Shown here piece by piece: positions 51,847 to 60,075 of a DNA stretch of 64,000 nt. The stretch lies in assembly GCA_937883755.1 (NCBI GenBank), contig CAKZYA010000061.1, forward strand, positions 62,001 through 126,000. The letters run 5' to 3'. Source of the DNA: an uncultured Flammeovirgaceae bacterium. GTDB taxonomy: Bacteria; Bacteroidota; Bacteroidia; Cytophagales; Cyclobacteriaceae. The position numbers were made by a program, and so were the translations under genes. Under the pieces are notes generated by a model. That model was not told the DNA's origin, ran no database searches, and saw only the letters and a program-made list of their open reading frames with translations. Positions within the stretch are counted from its first letter, which is position 1; each line of letters starts with the position of its first letter.

Positions 51847-53398
51847 TTTTAGGCACTAGAGTAACTAATGGCACGATCATCTCCTCCAACGAAACTCCTC
51901 CGTGCTGAAAGGTATCACGATAGTAATTTACATAATAATTGTAATTATTCGGATAGGCAAAGAAATAGTCTTGGGTGGCAAACGCGTAGGTGGTTGATAC
52001 GTTGATGCGAGGCAAGTGTAAATCTTCGGGGCGACGTACCGCAAACACCCGATTATTATCAAAATTCAGGTTTTTCCCCTGTTTGTAGCGCAAGTTGGTA
52101 TTGGTGTTTCGGTCACCAATAATTTTCGCGGGACGTTTCACCCGAATAGTACCGTGGTCGGTAGCTACCATTACCTTCACTGGTTCGCGGGCAAGTCGCT
52201 TAAATAAGTCTAGCAAAGGTGAGTGCAGAAACCAAGATTTAGTAATAGAGCGATAGGCTGACTCATCGGGAGCCAATTCCCGGATCATTTCCATATCGGT
52301 GCGGGCGTGAGAGAGCATATCCACAAAATTGTACACCACCACATTCAGGTCATTGCCCAACAGATTAGATACATTATCGAGTAACTGCTTACCTTGCTCA
52401 GTACGAATGATTTTATGATAACTGCTCTTAATATCCAGTCGGTTCTTCTTCAGTTGCCGCTTCAGAAATTCATGTTCATGGTTGTTTTTTCCCTCTTCCT
52501 GATCATCACCCACCCAAATATCCGAATGGTACTTGGCCATTTCAGCGGGTAGCATCCCCGAAAAAATGGCGTTACGAGAGAAAGCAGTGGTAGTAGGGAG
52601 AATGGAGTACATAGACGATTCTTCCTCAACAGTGTAGTAATCTGCAATAATCGGTTCAATGATTTTCCACTGGTCAAAGCGTAGGTTGTCAATTAAAATG
52701 AAGAATAGCGGTTGGCCGCTTTGTAGCTCTGGAAACACCCGTTTTACCATCAACTGATGCGACAGTAGTGGTTTGTCTACATCTACTTCATTCAGCCACG
52801 AATCATAATTATCGGTGATGAAGCGAGCAAAATTAGAGTTGGCTTCATCTTTCTGATTATCCAACACTTCTGACATACTACGCTCTTCAGTATTATCAAT
52901 TTCTAGTTCCCAAAAAATCAGCTTACGGTAAATCTCTACCCACTCCTCGTGATCAATATCATCGCTGTAGGCCATGCTCAGATTTCGGAAGTCCTGTTGA
53001 TAACTCATGTTGGTTTTCTCGGTAACCAACCGTCGATTATCCAGAATTTTTTTGATAGAGAGTAAAATCTGATTGGGGTTAAGCGGCTTAATCAGGTAAT
53101 CGCTGATTTTGGCACCAATTGCCTGCTCCATAATCATTTCTTCCTCACTCTTGGTAATCATCACTACCGGAATATTCGGTTTGCTGGCTTTGATGTAGTC
53201 TAGTGTTTCTAGACCAGTCATACCTGGCATATTTTCGTCTAGGAAGATCAGATCAAATGATTCATTCTCTACCTGCTCAATGGCATCAGCACCACTGTTG
53301 ACGGTGATCATCTCGTAGCCCTTTTTTTCTAAAAAAAGCGTGTGGGGCTTCAATAAATCTATTTCGTCGTCGGCCCAAAGGATTCTGTATTTTTGCAT
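51839..53398 (-). CDS. porX: T9SS response regulator PorX (CheY-PglZ)
   Basis: 519 residues. Residues 1-120 are a CheY receiver: acidic pocket D10-D11, phospho-acceptor Asp54 in FLDENMPGMTG, and the Lys of YLIKPLNPNQ. A helical linker leads to a PglZ domain of the alkaline-phosphatase superfamily with FILIDNLRFDQW, the nucleophile region LPTTTAFSRNAIFSGMLP, YNFVDMLSHA and VMVATDHGTI. PorX works with the kinase PorY and controls transcription of type IX secretion genes; in studied species it hydrolyses cyclic oligonucleotides. It leads the porX-tsaE-ald operon. Its upstream region holds a 12-bp inverted repeat shared with the divergent HD gene. Confidence 0.94.
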   Translation of the reverse strand: MQKYRILWADDEIDLLKPHTLFLEKKGYEMITVNSGADAIEQVENESFDLIFLDENMPGMTGLETLDYIKASKPNIPVVMITKSEEEMIMEQAIGAKISDYLIKPLNPNQILLSIKKILDNRRLVTEKTNMSYQQDFRNLSMAYSDDIDHEEWVEIYRKLIFWELEIDNTEERSMSEVLDNQKDEANSNFARFITDNYDSWLNEVDVDKPLLSHQLMVKRVFPELQSGQPLFFILIDNLRFDQWKIIEPIIADYYTVEEESSMYSILPTTTAFSRNAIFSGMLPAEMAKYHSDIWVGDDQEEGKNNHEHEFLKRQLKKNRLDIKSSYHKIIRTEQGKQLLDNVSNLLGNDLNVVVYNFVDMLSHARTDMEMIRELAPDESAYRSITKSWFLHSPLLDLFKRLAREPVKVMVATDHGTIRVKRPAKIIGDRNTNTNLRYKQGKNLNFDNNRVFAVRRPEDLHLPRINVSTTYAFATQDYFFAYPNNYNYYVNYYRDTFQHGGVSLEEMIVPLVTLVPKNA

Positions 53399-53460
53399 AG
53401 GTGTAGTAGTTAAAAAAACTAAGTGATTGTGAGGTCGTTAAAGCAGTGCTACACTGTGTA

Positions 53461-53529
53461 GTTCTGAGTGTTACGGTTTTGAGTTTATAATTCACGTTTA
53501 AATCGGATGCTCAACTCAAAACCGAGAAC
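53461..53529. promoter_or_regulatory. 12-bp perfect inverted repeat between porX and the HD gene
   Basis: CGGTTTTGAGTT (53474-53485) and AACTCAAAACCG (53513-53524) are perfect reverse complements separated by 27 bp. An outer pair, GTTCT (53461-53465) and AGAAC (53525-53529), extends the stem past an 8-base bulge on the left. It lies 63 bp before porX and 68 bp before the HD gene, upstream of both divergent genes. Candidate operator pair or cruciform element. Confidence 0.55.
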
Positions 53530-53596
53530 TTAAAATACTAAGCTCGTTAACTCTTCAACGCTAATAGCAGATTTTGTTACATAAATTTATTAAACG

Positions 53597-54865
53597 TTGA
53601 ATAAAAGAAAAGTTTTCAACGACCCAGTCTACGGGTTTATCAATATTCCAAGCGAACTCATTTTTGATATCATTGAGCACCCTTACGTACAGCGGTTAAG
53701 ACGCATTCGCCAGATGGGCTTGGCCGACTTTGTTTATCCTGGGGCTCTGCACACCAGGTTTAACCATGCGTTAGGCTCCATGCACCTAATGCAAAATACG
53801 ATAGATAGCCTGCGTAACAAAGGCCAGGAAATTTCAGATGACGAGTGTGAAGCTCTACTGATTGCCATTTTACTGCACGATGTGGGCCACGCACCTTTCT
53901 CGCATGCCTTGGAATTTACCTTACTGAAGATAAGTCACGAGGAAATGTCGCGGTTAATTATGCAACGTTTGGAGCAAGAACTAGGCGGTAACCTGACCTT
54001 AGCGTATCAGATCTTCACTAACCAGTACGAGCGGAAATTCTTTCATCAACTGGTCTCTAGCCAACTAGATATTGATCGGCTGGATTACTTAAAACGCGAT
54101 TGCTTTTACACGGGAGTGTCTGAAGGTGAGATTGGGGCCGACCGGATTATTAAAATGTTAGATGTACGCAACGATCAGGTGGTGGTAGAAGAAAAGGGCA
54201 TTTACAGTATTGAAAATTTCCTGAACGCTCGACGGTTGATGTACTGGCAAGTATATCTACACAAAGCCAGTGTCAGTGCTGAAAAAATGTTGGTGGCGAT
54301 TATTCAACGGGCACAACAATTACTGGCTGCTGGAGCTAAGGTATCAGCTTCTGATTGCTTACAGCTATTCCTAGAAAAACAAGTTGCTCTTAACGATATC
54401 AAGCAAGATGAAGAATATCTAGAATATTATATGGCACTGGATGATAACGATATATGGTGCGCAATTAAAAGTTGGCAGCATCACTCTGATCGAGTATTAT
54501 CTACTCTTAGCCGGATGCTACTTCAGCGCAAATTATTTCGAATTAGGTTGTTTAATGAAGCATTATCTCAGGAGGAGGTTGAGCAGTTGCAACAGTGGGT
54601 TCAGCAAGAAATGAAATTAAATTCAGATGAAATATTTTATTTCTTATACTACGGTGAGGTGAGCAACGCTGCCTATGTAGTGGAAGACCAAAAAATCAAT
54701 ATTTTGACCAAAGAGGGCAAGATTTTTGACGTGGTAGAGGCATCTGATCTACCTCATCTGAAAGCGATGAGCCGAATCGTAAAAAAACACTATGTTTGCT
54801 GGCCAAAAGACTTATCTCCTCAACTAATAAACAACCTCTTTTATAACCTAAGCAAAAGTTCATGA
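53597..54865 (+). CDS. HD-domain phosphohydrolase (dNTPase-like)
   Basis: 422 residues from a TTG start that gives the family's typical opening MNKRKVFNDPVYGFINIPSELI. The HD site is H in THTRFNHALGSMH-type context (here HTRFNHALGSMHLMQ), then LLHDVGHAPFSHALE with the HD pair and a later Asp in QLDIDRLDYLKRDCFYTG. This matches the YdhJ/SAMHD1-related deoxynucleotide triphosphohydrolase-like group; the physiological substrate is not established. It overlaps lpxD by 4 nt (ATGA), an arrangement common in Bacteroidota, although no functional link to lipid A is known. Confidence 0.85.
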   Translation: MNKRKVFNDPVYGFINIPSELIFDIIEHPYVQRLRRIRQMGLADFVYPGALHTRFNHALGSMHLMQNTIDSLRNKGQEISDDECEALLIAILLHDVGHAPFSHALEFTLLKISHEEMSRLIMQRLEQELGGNLTLAYQIFTNQYERKFFHQLVSSQLDIDRLDYLKRDCFYTGVSEGEIGADRIIKMLDVRNDQVVVEEKGIYSIENFLNARRLMYWQVYLHKASVSAEKMLVAIIQRAQQLLAAGAKVSASDCLQLFLEKQVALNDIKQDEEYLEYYMALDDNDIWCAIKSWQHHSDRVLSTLSRMLLQRKLFRIRLFNEALSQEEVEQLQQWVQQEMKLNSDEIFYFLYYGEVSNAAYVVEDQKINILTKEGKIFDVVEASDLPHLKAMSRIVKKHYVCWPKDLSPQLINNLFYNLSKSS

Positions 54866-55884
54866 TAGAGTTTAGTGCCAATTATATCGCCGAATTACTC
54901 GACGGAGAAATACAAGGCGATGGGACTACCAAAATTAATAAGTTAGGGAAAATCGATGATGCCGAGCCTGGTGCTTTAGCCTTCCTATCTAACCCCAAAT
55001 ACGAACCCGCTATTTATAAAACTGCCGCCAGTGCAGTGCTAGTAAATAAGAATTTCCAACCTCGCCAAGAACTAAGCACTACGCTAATTCGGGTAAATGA
55101 TCCATATTTGGGTTTTACCGCCTTGCTGGAAGAATATCATAAACTCACTAATTCTAATAAGTCAGGAGTAGAAGATCCATCTTTTGTTCACGAAAGCAGC
55201 ACGTTAGGAAAAGACTTGTACCGAGGCGCATTTTCCTATATTGGTGCTAACTGCAAAATTGGGAATAACGTAAAAATCTACCCGCAAGCCTATGTAGGCG
55301 ATAATGTCATCATTGGTCACCATACTATCATCCACAGCGGAGTCAAGATTTATGCGGGAACAATTATCGGAAGCCACTGCGTACTCCATTCGGGCGCTGT
55401 AATTGGTAGCGACGGTTTTGGCTTTGCGCCTCAGCCCGACGGTAGCTACAAGACCATTCCTCAGTTAGGTAATGTTGTTGTTGGTCATCATGTGAGCATT
55501 GGAGCCAATACTACTGTTGATTGTGCTACGCTGGGTTCTACCGTTATTCAGGATGGGGTAAAGCTAGATAATCTCATTCAGATCGCTCACAATGCTGAGA
55601 TTGGTGAAAACACTGTGATTGCAGCTCAAACTGGAGTTTCTGGTTCTACCAAAATTGGCAAAAACTGTATTCTAGCGGGACAGGTCGGTGTTGTTGGGCA
55701 CCTCACTATCGGTGATCGAGTGACGGTAGGGGCTCAGGCCGGAGTAGGTAAATCACTAGATTCAGGTCAGATAGTGTTAGGAAGCCCCGCCTTTGATCGG
55801 AAAAAGTATCTGCGGGCGTACGCTGCTTTTCGCAATTTGCCCGATCTACTAAACCGCATCAGTGAACTAGAAAAAAAATACTAA
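54862..55884 (+). CDS. lpxD: UDP-3-O-(3-hydroxyacyl)glucosamine N-acyltransferase
   Basis: 340 residues. N-terminal UDP-binding domain (FSANYIAELLDGEIQGDG, FLSNPKYEPAIYKT) followed by a left-handed beta-helix of hexapeptide repeats (about residues 105-310), then a C-terminal helix. The catalytic His lies in DNLIQIAHNAEIGENTVIAAQ, and VIGSDGFGFAPQPDG is a family hallmark. It adds the second acyl chain in lipid A synthesis. It is followed by lpxC-fabZ after 27 bp and lpxA, giving three consecutive early lipid A genes. Confidence 0.95.
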   Translation: MIEFSANYIAELLDGEIQGDGTTKINKLGKIDDAEPGALAFLSNPKYEPAIYKTAASAVLVNKNFQPRQELSTTLIRVNDPYLGFTALLEEYHKLTNSNKSGVEDPSFVHESSTLGKDLYRGAFSYIGANCKIGNNVKIYPQAYVGDNVIIGHHTIIHSGVKIYAGTIIGSHCVLHSGAVIGSDGFGFAPQPDGSYKTIPQLGNVVVGHHVSIGANTTVDCATLGSTVIQDGVKLDNLIQIAHNAEIGENTVIAAQTGVSGSTKIGKNCILAGQVGVVGHLTIGDRVTVGAQAGVGKSLDSGQIVLGSPAFDRKKYLRAYAAFRNLPDLLNRISELEKKY

Positions 55885-55911
55885 CTTTGCCGCTTAATTC
55901 AGTCAAAGTAC

Positions 55912-57309
55912 ATGATGAACATTAAGCAACATACTATACAGAAGTCAGTCACCGTGTCTGGAGTGGGGTTACACACCGGAGTTCCGGCTAATATGACCTT
56001 CGTTCCGGCTAAGCCTAACCATGGAATCAAATTTCAGCGTACCGACCTGGAGGGGCAGCCTACGGTGGATGCTGACGTAGATAATGTAGTAGATTTATCT
56101 CGGGGAACCACTATTGAGCAAGGGGAAGCTCGGATCAATACCGTTGAGCATACCTTGGCGGCATTGATGGGGATGGAAATTGATAACGTACTCATCCAGC
56201 TCGACGGCCCCGAGCCACCCATTATGGATGGGAGTGCCAAACCCTATATTGATGCTTTACTCGAGGCTGGAACTGAGGAGCAAAGTGCCTTGCGTAATTT
56301 TTTTGAAGTAAAGGAAAGTGTGCATTACCGCGATTCCTCCCGTAACGTAGAAATCGCTGCTCTTCCTCTGGACGACTATCGGGTTACGGTAATGGTAGAT
56401 TACAACTCTCCCGTACTGGGCAGTCAGCATGCTACCTTAAACGATATTAAAGATTTCTCTAAAGATATTGCCGCTTGCCGTACTTTCTGCTTTTTGCATG
56501 AGCTGGAAATGCTACATAAGAATAACCTGATTCGAGGTGGAGATCTTAATAATGCCATTGTGGTGGTGGATAAGAAGGTAGATAACGACGAGCTAGATTA
56601 TTTGGCCGATTTATTCAACAAGCCTAAAGTCGAAGTCCGAGAAGAAGGAATCTTAAACAATGTAGAATTACGTTATAAAAATGAACCTGCCCGACATAAG
56701 CTACTAGATGTAGTAGGAGATTTAGCATTGGTAGGTCGCCCCATCAAAGCTCAAATATTGGCTGCTCGTCCAGGTCACGCGGCTAATATCGCCTTCGCTA
56801 AGAAGCTCAAGAAGGCCATGAAAGAGAGTGGTGAATCCAATATACCTCAGTACGATCCGCAGTTGCCTCCGGTGCTCGACATTAACCAGATCAGCCAGAT
56901 GCTACCCCACCGGTATCCGTTCTTAATGATCGATAAAATCTTTTATCTGGATGATACTACGGTGTGTGGAATGAAGAACGTCACCATGAATGAACCTTTC
57001 TTTGAGGGGCATTTTCCGGGTAACCCTGTAATGCCGGGTGTGCTTCAGGTAGAGGCTATGGTGCAAACCGGAGGCATTTTGGTACTAAGTACAGTACCTG
57101 ATCCAGAAAACTATTGGACCTATTTTCTAGCCATTGAGCACTGCCGTTTCCGAAAAATGGTATTGCCTGGCGATACTCTTACAATTAAATGTGAACTGCT
57201 GGCACCTATTAAGCGAGGTATTGCCAAAATGCACGGTCAGGCTTACGTAGGAAAAAACCTAGTCTGCGAAGCTACTATGTCAGCCAGCATAGTTAGAAAG
57301 AACCCATGA
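55912..57309 (+). CDS. lpxC-fabZ: Fused LpxC deacetylase and FabZ dehydratase
   Basis: 465 residues. Residues 1 to about 310 are LpxC, the zinc deacetylase that commits UDP-acyl-GlcNAc to lipid A: SVSGVGLHTGVPANMTFVPA, NTVEHTLAALMGM (zinc His), DGPEPPIMDGSAKPY, CRTFCFLHELEML and ARHKLLDVVGDLAL (zinc and catalytic residues). Residues about 325-465 are FabZ: MLPHRYPFLMIDKIFYLDD with the catalytic His and FEGHFPGNPVMPGVLQVEAMVQ with the catalytic Glu. The fusion is typical of Bacteroidota and couples lipid A and fatty acid synthesis. A TAACTTTG at 55882-55889 could be a -7 box, but lpxD likely co-transcribes it. Confidence 0.96.
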   Translation: MMNIKQHTIQKSVTVSGVGLHTGVPANMTFVPAKPNHGIKFQRTDLEGQPTVDADVDNVVDLSRGTTIEQGEARINTVEHTLAALMGMEIDNVLIQLDGPEPPIMDGSAKPYIDALLEAGTEEQSALRNFFEVKESVHYRDSSRNVEIAALPLDDYRVTVMVDYNSPVLGSQHATLNDIKDFSKDIAACRTFCFLHELEMLHKNNLIRGGDLNNAIVVVDKKVDNDELDYLADLFNKPKVEVREEGILNNVELRYKNEPARHKLLDVVGDLALVGRPIKAQILAARPGHAANIAFAKKLKKAMKESGESNIPQYDPQLPPVLDINQISQMLPHRYPFLMIDKIFYLDDTTVCGMKNVTMNEPFFEGHFPGNPVMPGVLQVEAMVQTGGILVLSTVPDPENYWTYFLAIEHCRFRKMVLPGDTLTIKCELLAPIKRGIAKMHGQAYVGKNLVCEATMSASIVRKNP

Positions 57310-58085
57310 ATCAACCTTTAGCATACATTCACCCCGAAGCTAAAATTGCTAGTAACGTAGTTATTGAGCCATTTAGTACCATCCATAAGAACGTAGTAAT
57401 TAAAGAAGGCACCTGGATAGGTCCTAATGTAACTATTATGGAAGGAGCCCGCATTGGGCGAAACTGCCGCATATTTCCGGGTGCGGTAATTTCCGCAGTT
57501 CCTCAGGATTTGAAATTTGCGGGAGAAGAGACTACGGCAGAGATCGGGGACAATACTGTGATTCGGGAGTGTGTAACCATCAACCGGGGCACAGTAGATC
57601 GGTACAAAACTGCTATAGGTAGTGATTGCTTACTAATGGCCTACGTGCACATTGCCCATGATTGTATTATCGGCGACCGATGTATTTTAGCCAATGCCGT
57701 ACAGGTGGCAGGCCACGTTAATATAGGAGATTATGCCTTCATTGGTGGTATGAGTGCAGTTCACCAGTTTGGGAAAATTGGCCCTCACGCCATGATCTCA
57801 GGCGGGTCATTGGTACGAAAAGATGTTCCACCCTTTATTCGAGCGGCTCGTGAACCATTAGGTTACAGCGGGGTGAACTCCATTGGATTACGCCGTCGGG
57901 GCTTTTCCAACGAAAAAATCAATGAAATTCAGGAGATCTATCGGATGATTTACCTCAGTGGGATGAATAACTCGGCGGCTCTCGACCAAATCGAAATTAC
58001 AATGAACCCCTCTCGCGAACGGGATGAAATCTTGCGGTTTATGCACGGTTCAGAGCGGGGCATCATTCGGGGATTCGATCAGTAA
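57306..58085 (+). CDS. lpxA: UDP-N-acetylglucosamine O-acyltransferase
   Basis: 259 residues, overlapping lpxC-fabZ by 4 nt. Left-handed beta-helix of hexapeptides from IHPEAKIASNVVIEPFSTI; catalytic His in LLMAYVHIAHDCIIGD; NAVQVAGHVNIGDYAFIGGMSAVHQF and the C-terminal helical domain RGFSNEKINEIQEIYRMIYLSG are typical. It adds the first 3-hydroxyacyl chain to UDP-GlcNAc. Chain-length preference cannot be read. Confidence 0.96.
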   Translation: MNQPLAYIHPEAKIASNVVIEPFSTIHKNVVIKEGTWIGPNVTIMEGARIGRNCRIFPGAVISAVPQDLKFAGEETTAEIGDNTVIRECVTINRGTVDRYKTAIGSDCLLMAYVHIAHDCIIGDRCILANAVQVAGHVNIGDYAFIGGMSAVHQFGKIGPHAMISGGSLVRKDVPPFIRAAREPLGYSGVNSIGLRRRGFSNEKINEIQEIYRMIYLSGMNNSAALDQIEITMNPSRERDEILRFMHGSERGIIRGFDQ

Positions 58086-58095
58086 CTAGTCGCTC

Positions 58096-58719
58096 GTGAT
58101 ACGAATTGAGGCGGAGCAGCTCGGCAAAAAATTCGGTAGAGAATGGATTTTTAGGAATATCAACCTCAATCTTCAGCAGGAGAAATCTTACGCTTTCACT
58201 GGTTACAATGGCAGTGGTAAATCTACCCTACTGCTCATTCTGGCGGGCATGCTTCCCCCCTCTGCCGGAAAGATTAGCTACTATCAGCAAGATAAACCGA
58301 TAGATGAAGAATCTATCTTCCGGCAAATTAGTATTGCAGCTCCCTACGTTGAGCTTATTGAAGAATTTACCCTAGAAGAATTTCTGGATTTCCACACGAC
58401 TCTCAAGCCTCTGCAACCTGATATTACCGCAAAAGAGCTATTAGAACGCACCGGGTTGATTAACGCCCGGCAAAAATACATTCAGCAGTTTTCTTCGGGT
58501 ATGAAGCAGCGGCTCAAATTAGGGATTACCTTCTATTCTCAAAGTCCAATATTACTACTGGACGAACCATGCTCTAACTTAGATCAGCAAGGAATACGTT
58601 GGTATCATGAAGAGGTTCGGCAACACATTTCTAAGAAATTGGTCGTTATTTGCTCCAATCAATCGTTTGAATATGATTTTTGCAATCAGATCGTCGATAT
58701 TACACAATTTAAGCGTTAG
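58096..58719 (+). CDS. Small ABC transporter ATPase
   Basis: 207 residues from a GTG start, 10 nt after lpxA. Walker A FTGYNGSGKST, signature QQFSSGMKQRLKLGI, Walker B ILLLDEPCSNLD. The switch His is replaced: the expected hydrophobic-H segment reads VVICSNQSFEYDF. No permease gene is adjacent. It follows lpxA in many Bacteroidota and may help lipid or heme export (CcmA-like sequences have a similar size), but this is uncertain. Confidence 0.82.
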   Translation: MIRIEAEQLGKKFGREWIFRNINLNLQQEKSYAFTGYNGSGKSTLLLILAGMLPPSAGKISYYQQDKPIDEESIFRQISIAAPYVELIEEFTLEEFLDFHTTLKPLQPDITAKELLERTGLINARQKYIQQFSSGMKQRLKLGITFYSQSPILLLDEPCSNLDQQGIRWYHEEVRQHISKKLVVICSNQSFEYDFCNQIVDITQFKR

Positions 58720-58773
58720 CCATTCGGTTAAAGAGTACAAGTACTTTTCTCTATATTTTCTAATACTTAACAA

Positions 58774-59292
58774 ATGTCTCGACTTAAGATAATACTTCTG
58801 CTGTCTCTCGTATCCCTAATTTTTGTGTGGGGTTGTGAAATAGACGATGGTTCCAGCGGTGGTAACGAAGTAGTACCCGGGCAGGCTATTGCTGGAACCT
58901 GGTTCGTAGAAGATACCGTAGATGCTATCGTGCCTCAAACCCAACCGGGTGGGGTTGATAAGCAGATAGAGGCAGGTGAATTTGTTGGCTTTCGTATAAC
59001 TATCACGCCCAGTGTAAGTGAAGTAGCTTACGTTACGCAGGGCAATATTAGTCCGGTAATATTTCCTCCGCAGGGAACGCTAGTAGTGGAAGAAAGTGAT
59101 GATTTTGCGGTTGGAGCAGAAATCACTCGTCAGCCCGATTTAGTCCCTATGACGGTGCAAGTGTTTGAATCTGACTCCTTACAAATTGAGTTCGCGGTAG
59201 GCGGAGACAGTAGCATCCCGGCTAATAATAGTCGTGAGGCTGGAATTTCGGGCAGGTATCAGTTAATGATGATGAAGCAGCAAACGCAATAG
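58774..59292 (+). CDS. Predicted lipoprotein, unknown function
   Basis: 172 residues. Signal and lipobox: LKIILLLSLVSLIFVWGCEIDD (Cys about residue 21). The mature part starts with a Ser/Gly-rich linker and then GTWFVEDTVDAIVP, with alternating strands and a C-terminal ISGRYQLMMMK; it looks like a small lipocalin-like or beta-sandwich domain similar to proteins with an xGTWxx start. No assigned family recognised. 54 bp after the ABC ATPase gene; may be co-transcribed. Confidence 0.65.
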   Translation: MSRLKIILLLSLVSLIFVWGCEIDDGSSGGNEVVPGQAIAGTWFVEDTVDAIVPQTQPGGVDKQIEAGEFVGFRITITPSVSEVAYVTQGNISPVIFPPQGTLVVEESDDFAVGAEITRQPDLVPMTVQVFESDSLQIEFAVGGDSSIPANNSREAGISGRYQLMMMKQQTQ

Positions 59293-59337
59293 TATTTGCT
59301 TACATTGCATTTATGCAGTAGTTAGTAGCAAATTAAT

Positions 59338-59925
59338 ATGAAGTTTACAGAAGAGTTTTTGAAGGATTTAATTAACGCTAAAGTCATTGGCGATGTGATA
59401 CCTTTCAAAACTGGGAAAATCAATAAAGTTGAAAGTTATATAAAGACAATAGTTGGAAGAATTGAAGATAATCCAAAACTGGTAGTAGAACCTGACTTCA
59501 AATATTATGGAAGCGGATTTGCTTCTTATGTTAATGTAGAAATTTCTCAAAGAGACAGGTCAGACACTAAAATCACTTATGAAGGAAGCCAGCGTACAGA
59601 GTGGATTAAAGGATTACTATTATACATTTCTAATTTATCGCCCTATTGGTATTATGGGGGATCAGAGTGGACGATTACTTATGAGAATGATACGTGGAAA
59701 GGTAGGTCTAGAGGGTTTCTAAGGCCTGAAAGTATCCACTATGTAGACTATAATATTTGGGATGATAGTATCTATGAAATTAAAGAATTGATGAGCAGTT
59801 ATGGGTACAGATTACTGACTGAAGAAGAAATAGAAGAACAAGTGTGGTTTGAAGCAGATATTCCTACGATACTTACTGATAGACCCTATGAAGTGTTTGA
59901 TTGCTTTTTTTATTGGGCAGATTGA
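59338..59925 (+). CDS. Orphan cytoplasmic protein, unknown function
   Basis: 195 residues, no signal peptide or TM helix, rich in Tyr, Trp, Asp and Glu, net acidic. It begins MKFTEEFLKDLINAKVIGDV and ends in an acidic and aromatic tail (PYEVFDCFFYWAD). The size, acidity and aromatic content are like those of many immunity proteins of polymorphic toxins, but there is no toxin gene next to it, so this is only a suggestion. It is visibly more A+T-rich than its neighbours, which may mean horizontal origin. The 150 bp that follow contain no recognisable gene or site. Confidence 0.6.
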   Translation: MKFTEEFLKDLINAKVIGDVIPFKTGKINKVESYIKTIVGRIEDNPKLVVEPDFKYYGSGFASYVNVEISQRDRSDTKITYEGSQRTEWIKGLLLYISNLSPYWYYGGSEWTITYENDTWKGRSRGFLRPESIHYVDYNIWDDSIYEIKELMSSYGYRLLTEEEIEEQVWFEADIPTILTDRPYEVFDCFFYWAD

Positions 59926-60075
59926 AAATCTGCCACCAACAAAGTGCAGTAGCCAGCCCGGTTAAAACGCACCTAGAGCAAATTGCGCTAAGCACGAATA
60001 TTTACTCGCACTGGTCGTTCAAGGGTGAATCATTTCCTGATGCTGAAGCAGCAAACGTAGTAGGATTTAGTGTGA

